From a virus: a stretch of DNA of 28,225 nt. Position numbers and translations under genes: made by a program. This document shows positions 8,144-17,100 of this stretch, piece after piece. The stretch covers positions 1-28,225 of IMG/VR virus record IMGVR_UViG_3300000117_000172; one strand, written 5' to 3'. Under the pieces are notes generated by a model. The model was not told the origin of the DNA. It searched no databases and saw only the letters and a program-made list of their open reading frames with translations. Each line of letters begins with the position of its first letter. Position 1 is the first letter of the stretch.

Positions 8144-11100
8144 ATGCAAGATCAACAAAATAACCAGCAAAACGCTATGCAACAAAGGCTAATGCAGGCA
8201 AAAGATCTGTATAAGCAAAAGACCGGCGTGGACTTTGAGAGCAAGCCTGAAGACGCTGGGCCAGCCGTGGCCGTTGCTGAGCCACCTGTGGTAGAAAAGC
8301 AGACTCCCGAACCCGAAGCAATTGTTCCGCAGCAACAAGCTCCGCAGCAACAAATGAGTGCTACGGATTTGTTTCAGCAAAGAGCGATCGAAAGGTGGAA
8401 CAAAAAGGTTGACGTTGAGGAAGGCTTTAAGCTTGAGTCAAAGTTCTACAGAAAAGACAGGAAAGAAAAGCCCGAGCAGGAAATGCCGAAAGAGGGTGAA
8501 TACTTTCTTGATGCGGACGGCCAGCTTCGACGAAGAGAATCTGGCATGTTTCACCCAACCCCAGAACAGGAAAAGGGCCGAACTTTACAAGACAAAAAAG
8601 AAGAGGAAATTAGAAAAAGAAACATGGAGATAGGCAACTTTAGTAAAGTTGTTCCAGATTCTTACGCAAGCCCTAACACAGAAGCCCAAAGAACTAAGCG
8701 TTTAGATAAAGAGTTAAAAGAATACTGGGCCAAGAAAAAGGGAACCGCACCGCTAGAAACTCCTGAAATTCCAGAAGGAATGTACATGGGTTTGGACGGC
8801 CTGGGCCATTTCTACAATACCGACACAAGAGTTTCCAAGGAGGAGTTCAAAAAAGCCAATCCTGATGTAGATATTGACAGAATACAAGGCGAATACTTTG
8901 CTGGAATTATGCAAGAAGCAAAGGAAGGTCAGCTTAAGTTTGCCGGCAAAGGAAGTGCAGTTTCGGGGGACGAGCAAAGCTGGGGAGGGTATCTTGGCTC
9001 AAAGACTCCTTGGATTGGATCGGCAATGGAGATTGGGGCGTTGTTGGCTCTCAAGCCTCACTTTGATGCGATCGAGGACGGCACAGCCACAAAAAGAGAT
9101 TACGTTGTTGCTGGTCGATACTTGGCAGAGCTGGAAAAAGAAGAAGGAAAAGGTTGGTGGCGTGGCGTTGGGGACATCGTTGCCGACATGCCGGCATTCA
9201 TGATTGAATTTGCAGCTGCCGGAGGCGGTGTTGCGACTACAGCTGCCAAGAAGGGACTGAAGACTGCGATTGAGTCGGGTGCGAAGATGACCGCTAAAGA
9301 GCTTTTAAAAGCTGGCGGCAAGGTAGCGGCAAAAGGTGCAGCCAAAATTGGCAAAGTTACCCTCAAGCAGCCGCACAGGATAGCAGAAGCTGCCGTCCGT
9401 GAATCAATGCCAGAGCCGACATACGACGAAGCAACAGGCAGGGTTACTTTTGAGGGTGGCTCTGATAATTGGGTGAGAAATGCTGTAAAAGGAACGCTTG
9501 ATACTGGAATCGAGACAGCTTCGGAAATGTCTGGTGGCTACACTTTGCCAATTATTGGCAAAGCAATGGGCCAGGCTGTGAAACCAGTAAAAAAGGTGCT
9601 TAATAAGGTTGCGCCAAAAACTATTAAAGGTGCGCCTAAGCCTGCAAGGCTAGACAAGAAGATGTGGACGCACGAGATAGCTGCACTGCAAATGAAGGCC
9701 CGTGTCGCTGTGCAGAAAAAGATTAACAAGATTGCAAATCCAAAAGTTCGGGAAAGCATACAAAAGATTCTTAATGCTGGCGGTTACAACGGCATCTTTG
9801 AGGAATATAGCGAAGAGCGATTGGCAGAGCTACTGAGAAAAGCAACGGCGTTGTCCGATTACACTGATCTGGACACAGATTTGGGACAGACTGGCGAGTT
9901 TTTCCAAGGTGCATTTGATGTTGCAACGGCAGGCAATTGGCAAAAGCTTGGCGACTTTGGCTATCACTCTGCACAGCAGCTGGCTGCGTTTTCGGTTTTT
10001 CCAGCTGGAAGTATGGCAGCAGAAGGCTTGTCTCAGTTAGATCGCTTCCCGACCTCAAGGCAGTGGGACGAGCTTGTTATGGGGGGTGACGGAACTGGTT
10101 GGTCACCAAGTCGAAAAATAAGAAAACAGCAGTGGGAGGCAACAAAGAAAGCTCAAGAGGCCATGAGGGCTGGATCTGCTCCTATTGCAAGGGTTCCCCA
10201 AAGAGAAAAAGGTCCTAAAGCTGGTTTAACAAGAGGAGCGATTTTTGATAACCCGCAACCTGATTTGAAAATTGATCACGGAAAGGATGTCCCGACTAGG
10301 AATTTGTATGATGCGGAAGGAAATCCATACGAGCAAAAAGGAGTAGCAAAAGATGTAGCTGAAAAAGCAAGGAAAGCTGCTCAACAAAAACAAACAGAGT
10401 CTCGGGCAGCGGAAGGTACGGTCAGGCTTTCTCCCGAGGCCGCAGCTGTTAAAAGACGGCAAGAGTTAGAAGAATACAAAAAGAGTAAAGCTGCCAAGCA
10501 AGCAGCAGCAGAGCGAGAAAAACTGAAAACCAAAAGGGAAGCTCGGCTTGATAAGCTACCAGCTGAAGAAAAGCAGTGGATCAAAGACACCGAAAAACTT
10601 ATCAAGTCAGTTCCAATTTTTGAAGGTTCGGAAGTTGACGTTGACATTGTTGACGGCAAAAAAACGGCCACGGTTACGCGGGAAGACGACAGGTCTGTTG
10701 TATTCCACTATGACAAAACCAGAACAGACAGTATTTTCTGGAACCCCAAGCCGATGGCTGGTGCGCCAAAAGGGCAAATTCATTTATCGTCAGACGCAAG
10801 CCATACCGACATTAACAAGCAAGCGATTCCGTGGTTGGTTGCTGAGGGAGTTGTGTCGCAAGAGGAAATCCAAGCTTACCCGAACTTAGCCCAAGATTAT
10901 GCTAAGTGGGCTAATAAAAGGTCGCTTAAAAAGGCCAAGATGGAAAAGGCCACTCCGCTCCAAAAAGTGTTTCAAAAAATATACGACTTTTTAGAGCCAA
11001 TCTTTGCACTGCAAAACAATCTTTTCAAGGATCTGGAAAAGCGTCGATCAAAAAGCTTGATGACAGACGAAATGCAGGAAGCGATTCATGTGGCACAGGA

Positions 11101-14100
11101 TTCATTTCTTGCTAATTCTTTGCGAGGGAAAACGCCACCTGCAATGCCTGGCTCAAACAAACCGCCAAAGCAACCACAGACTTACAAGAGTGGAAAACCA
11201 AGACCTGTTTGGAACCCACGCGAGCCAGCAACAAAAGCAGAGCAAAAGGTTGCTGATTTTATGAAAGCTCGTGGCAAAAAGTTTGCGTTTCTCGACACCC
11301 CAAGAGAAGCAACTGAGCCAGCTGGTGTACACATGACTGAATCGGGGTACGTCTTTTTGTTTCAGGGGCTTGCAGATCAGGTGAATCGGGATTTCTTGAC
11401 TGGCAAAAACCTGTTGTGGAACGTGCTAGGCCATGAGGTTGCCCACCAAACAAAACTTGACGCGGCAATGCCTTACAATTCCAAGTTTTATAGGGCAAGA
11501 AGAAAGCAATGGCTAAAGTTAAATTCAAAACTTGACGCTTATAGGGGCTTTGCTGAAAACGCTGGGGAGCTTGATCCAAGTATTCCTCGGGAAGACTGGT
11601 CATACGAAGAACGGCAAATTGGAAGAGAGGTCCAAGCCACCCTGGCTGGCGATTTTATGAGCAATCCGTTTTTTAGAAAAATGGTTAAGCAAAAAGAGCC
11701 TGGGGTTTACGAAAAGCTTAGAAAGAAAATTTTGCAATCAGCTAACAGCTGGGGGCCGCAAGATCAAGCTAAAGAAATGGTGCTTGCAGAGTTCCGCAAG
11801 ACCAAGGGCGAGAAAAAGCCGGTTGAGAAAAAGCCTCTTACTACTGAACAGATTCAAATTATCTCAAGGGCATTTAAAGAAAAGGAAGAAAAAGATCCAC
11901 TTGCTGTAGGGACTGGGTTTTTTGCAAAAGAAAATCCTAGCTTAATCAAAAAGCATTTTAAGACTGTAGATAACTTTGACACAGCTGCCTTTGATTACAT
12001 GATGATGCTTGATGCTGATAAAGCAAAAAGAGATATGGAAAGGGAAGAGGGTAAGAAAAAATCAGCTGGGTTAAAAGAAAAGGTCCTTCAAGGTCAAAAG
12101 GCTTTAAAAGATCAATCGCTGAAGGAGTATTACCAAAACCATCCACACAGGAAACTGATCCCAACCAGAGAAGAAGATGTGGTCGAGGTTTGTTTGATTG
12201 GCTGTGCCGCCAAGAAGTTTAAAGGCTGGCACAAAGGCATTGACTTGTACGACTCAAGGCCATTCAAGCAAAACGTAGAATATGCCGAGGGGACCGGAAT
12301 GCCTTGGGGTATACTCTCGGCAAAATTTGGGTTCATGGACCCATACCGAGAATACCACGACTATGACGCTGAGCTTGACACTAAAGAAAAGAGAGATGCT
12401 TTTGGGCCGAAAGCTGTTGAGCGTGTGTATGAACACCTAAAGAACCTTGGGGTTGACGTTGAGAATAGGCAGATCAAGTTTACGATTACAGCTCCAAAGA
12501 ATTACGCAAAAACCTTTGATGACTTTAGAGACTTCACGCACGAAGTTGAAATCCCGATGGAGGGGATGGGGCAAGGCAAGCGGAATCAGTGGCTAACTGA
12601 GCAGATTAAAGAGCAAAAATCCTTAGCAAAAGCAAAAAAAGATCCAGTTGAAGCGGAGAATTTAGCCAATAATCTTGCAGCGATTGAAAGAGAAAGGGTT
12701 AAGCGGGAAGCAGAAGCAAAAAAAAGGCAGCTGCCAGATTACTTTACAAGGGATGGTAATGACAATAAGCAGTCGTTTATTGAAATGCTTGATCAAATTT
12801 CAAGGGAAGATCCCAAGCAATACAATAAAGCAATTCGCGAACCTCTTCAGGACTTTATGCTTGGCATTAAAACTCCCGAAAATTCCGAAGTGGCAAAACT
12901 TGAAGGAGGCCAGTTAGACTCTCTCGCGCAGTCTTTAGTAAACCCTGTCCAGGAATGGCTTTTTGATTGGAATCAAGAAAATCTTCCTATGCTTCAACTG
13001 GACACTATAGAAAAATTGGCAAAGGCGTTAGCTGTTGAGCTTAACAAAACTCAAACTAAACAAATTCCATTTAGTGATTACGTGCCTGCTGAGCGTAAAG
13101 ATCAAGTTTACGAACTGTTGCTAACTGACTTTATATCTGGCTCCGGATTGCCTGTTCCTCTGATGCGAGCAGTTAGAGCCGTGGCTCCTGAGATTGCCGA
13201 TGACGCTAATTTTGAAAATTATCATGACGCGATCATTGGGAGAAAGGGCGGGCTTTACAAAGATAAGTTTAAGCCTAAAGATCCGGCTGCTAAGGATGTT
13301 GTTGGGCAGCTTGTAGATAAAGGCGACTACTTGGAAATTCCAAAAGGTTTGACCTTAGATTCGACCGTCAAATACAGTGACGAACAAACTGCTTTGTATG
13401 ACAAGGCCATAATTGCCATTAAGTTGGCAGACACTGCTTTGAAAAACGCCAATGAATCAGACAACTCTTTTTACAGTGAGGCAGGAGAGGCCGCTCAAAA
13501 TTACTTCGACGGCATAGACATCGAAAACAAAGAAAATGAAAAGCTTGGCTTGCCAGCTGTCAATGATCCTTATGACGGTGATTGGGACTATCTTACTGAA
13601 ACAATTAATCAGCTTTTGAATGAAAATTCTGGGCTTGAAGACAAAGGCGATTACATTGAGATTCCCTTTGAATTTAATTTTTTAAGGGCGCGTCCTATTG
13701 CCGAAGAACCACCGCCTATTGAGAAGCAAGCAGGGGATGCGGCTTATGAGGCAGAGAAACTTTATGTCAAACACACTAATGAAATGCCAATTGAAGATGT
13801 TGCCAATCTCGCTGACGAGGAAGTAATGTCTGATCTCGGGGATCTTATAGAAGACTCTTACATTGAAGCGTATGGTGGTGTGCCTTGGGGTGAAGATGCG
13901 GATGTTGAAGATTTTGAGCGCGACGCTTGGGATTGGAATGTTGAAGACAAAGGTAAAGTTTTAGATAAGCTTGAACTGACTGTTTTTAATTATTACCAAA
14001 AGCTTGTGGAGGCTAAACAAGATCCAGCAGAACTGGAATCTTACGACGACATAGAGGGAGAGCAGGAAGAAGAGCAGGAAGAAGAGCAGGAAGAAGAGCC

Positions 14101-17100
14101 TCAAATTTATACTGACGAAGACGGGGATATAAAGTATGACAGGTTAAGCGATGCCGCTTTGTATCGAATGATTACGAACGAGGGCAGGCTAGACAATAAA
14201 GAGTCAAGAAAGGAATTTTCTAAAAGAGGTGTAAACTACGGCGGGGTCCAAGTTTATATGGGATTTGACGAAATCCCTTCAGAGGTTCGCAATGCTAAAA
14301 AACTTTTAGATTGGATTGACGCATCAATCAAGGTTGGTGATGCCAAGGATTCGTTAAGCAAGGCAGTCAAGAAATACGCCTTTGAGCTGGATAATCTAAT
14401 TGTTAAAGAAGCACAAAAACTTGGCGTTCCAAAAGGCCGAGGAAAGCTTGGTTTGTCTAAGGCAAAAAAATACTTGGAGATGCTGAAAAAAGCGGAAGAG
14501 GCGGCTGAAAAAAATCCTAAGCTTGACAAGCTAAGAAATAATATTGAACAGGCTGAGCAAGAGCTAGAAAAAGCTGCCGGTGCGGACGAAAAAGCAGAGT
14601 ATGAATTTTATTCTGCAATAGACACAGCAGATGTTGATTGGAAAAAGGAGCGGCCTGACATAGATTTTATTGGAACAAAGTCTCTTAAAGGTGAAAAACT
14701 GGTCAGGCTTAAAGGTCTTACAAAATCCTTTTACATGGATTACCACGGCAGCAAAATGTATTGGCAAGATGATGTAAAGCTTGGAGAGTTTGATAAGAAA
14801 AAACGAAAATATGAAGTCACGGATTTGTTAAACAATCCAATTGGGTTTTTAAGCCGCTGGGAAATTGCCAATGATTATATGACAGAAGAGCAAGCAGAAG
14901 AGCAACGCATCCTTGTGAGCGACCATCATCAGGCCACAATTGAGTCACAGAAAATTAAAGACAGCAAAAAGCCTAAAAAGAAGCTTGTTAAAGAAGTTTC
15001 TCTTAAAGAAAGAAGGCAAAGCATTAGAGAGAAAGATCCGGCTCCCAGCTGGTTTGCTGGCTTAAAGACTGAGGCAAAAAAAATTAAGGCAAAGACCGCA
15101 AAGGACATTGAGCTTAGCGAAACAAGACTAGGAGAAATTCCAAAATCAACACTTAAATACTTTGACGGCAAAGCGCAAATTTGGCGATACGAGGGATTGT
15201 TTTCAGGTTACACTCGTAGGCCAAAATGGGCTTTAATTAACTCTTACCATGAAGCAGGTGGAGTTAAAAAAGGCGAAAAGCATTTAATGTACATTCCGGA
15301 TATGGAAAGTCCTAAAAGCAATAAAGAAGAGAGAAAACCGATTTACGTTGCGACTTTTGATGGGCCTTTAAATGCAAAGCATTTTTCCCAAATGGTAGAA
15401 AGGTTAGGCGTAAACGCACACACTGCTTTGGTCGGAGAAATGTCAGATGACATGAAGGCAGAGCAAAGAAAAATGCAAGCCGTTTATCAGACGTTTGTTG
15501 AAATGAGTCAAAACAAAGATTTCAACATCTACATGTTAGAAAAGGCTTTTACTGAAGAAATTGACATCCAGCGGCTGAAAAATATTCGTCCGTACATGCC
15601 CAGTCCGGAGATTGAGGCAGACATATACCTAGATGCTATTGATCTTGGTGATCAGGGCCTAAGAGGCAAGATGAGCAAGGTTGGCTTGGCTAAAGTTAAA
15701 GAGCTTGCCAAAGTTGCTCCTGAGTTTAGCTATAATCCGGTTTTTGTCGTAAACCAAAACTACGATCTTGAGTTCCAGGGATTTACTAATTTTAAATTTA
15801 GACTGGATCTGTTTAACCTTGAAGTTGACGAAGTAAAGGTTGGGCAGACGGTTGGCATCAATCTTCCCTCTATTGGGGTAAAGAAGATTACGAGCCAGTC
15901 TGATGCAGAAGAAAAGATAATTAAATTTATTAAGGGCTTTGCTGCATTTGGGGATTCTGAAGCTAAAGCAATAATATCAAAAATCCCGTTTGACTCTAAA
16001 AAACTGCAAAGGGAAATACTGGGTCAGCAAGGAAAGCTTGAACAAGCATCTGTTGATTACAACAAAATGCAAGCAAGAGAAAAGGTTCGCATCGCAAAAG
16101 AGCAGCAGCTGCCAGACGACTCACCTGACATTCGGTCGTCCTATCAGTTAAGGCCGCCTTCAAAAGGACAAAAGGCAAAGCCGCAAGGAAGTCCAGCTCG
16201 CGTTCCACAGCCAGGATCTAAAGGTCTTAAGCCGCAAGGCCCGCTAAGCAACGCTGCCATAAATCAGCTCTTCGGATTGCAGGGTCCAGAGCTTTACAAG
16301 ATTGCAAAGATATTGATGGCTGGAGGTCCTTTAGATGTCAAAAAGTTGCGTGGCGCACACGGAATGTTCCGTTATGAGGTCGGCACGACAAACATGGACA
16401 TTTTGATAAATCCAACTACAGCTCAAGACGAGCAATCATTGCTTCAGACATTGGCTCATGAAATTGGTCACCTGATTGATTACGTTCCTGAGCTGCTTGC
16501 ATTGTCTAAGAAGAACAACAAAGGGAATCTGCTTGCAAGGCTTGAAGTGCTAAGCAACATGGTTAGTAAGAAGCAAGGGTTCTTGCCGTACATGGCTGAA
16601 AAAGACAGGAAAAAAATTAGAAGACAAGCCGAGAAGCAGGCTGGTCCAAACGCAAGTCAAGAGGCTATTCAGCGAATTTACGAAGACATGCTTATATCGC
16701 AAGGCATACTTCCTCTCACAAGAATCAGGCGAGAGCTAATAGAAGTCACAAAGGCTTGGAGTGGTGATTACACAGGTCTTCCTAAATGGTACGTCAATTA
16801 CCGAGAAAGTCCGGCAGAGTTGTACGCAGAAGCATTGTCAATGTTTTTGAATAGTCCAGGCGACCTCGAAAGCATGGCTCCGACCTTTTACAACGCTCTC
16901 ATAGGCTATATGAACCGGAATCCCGAGTTTTTAGATGCTTATTCAGATGTTCAGCTGATGATGAATGGCAGCTCATCGGACTTGACAGCTCAAAGAACCG
17001 CAGATTTAAGAAAAATGTACCGCGATGCTGGCGCACATATTCATGCTTTAGGGGAGGAAAAGAAAAAGACTGCAAAAGACATGGCCCGTGGTACGGTGTC

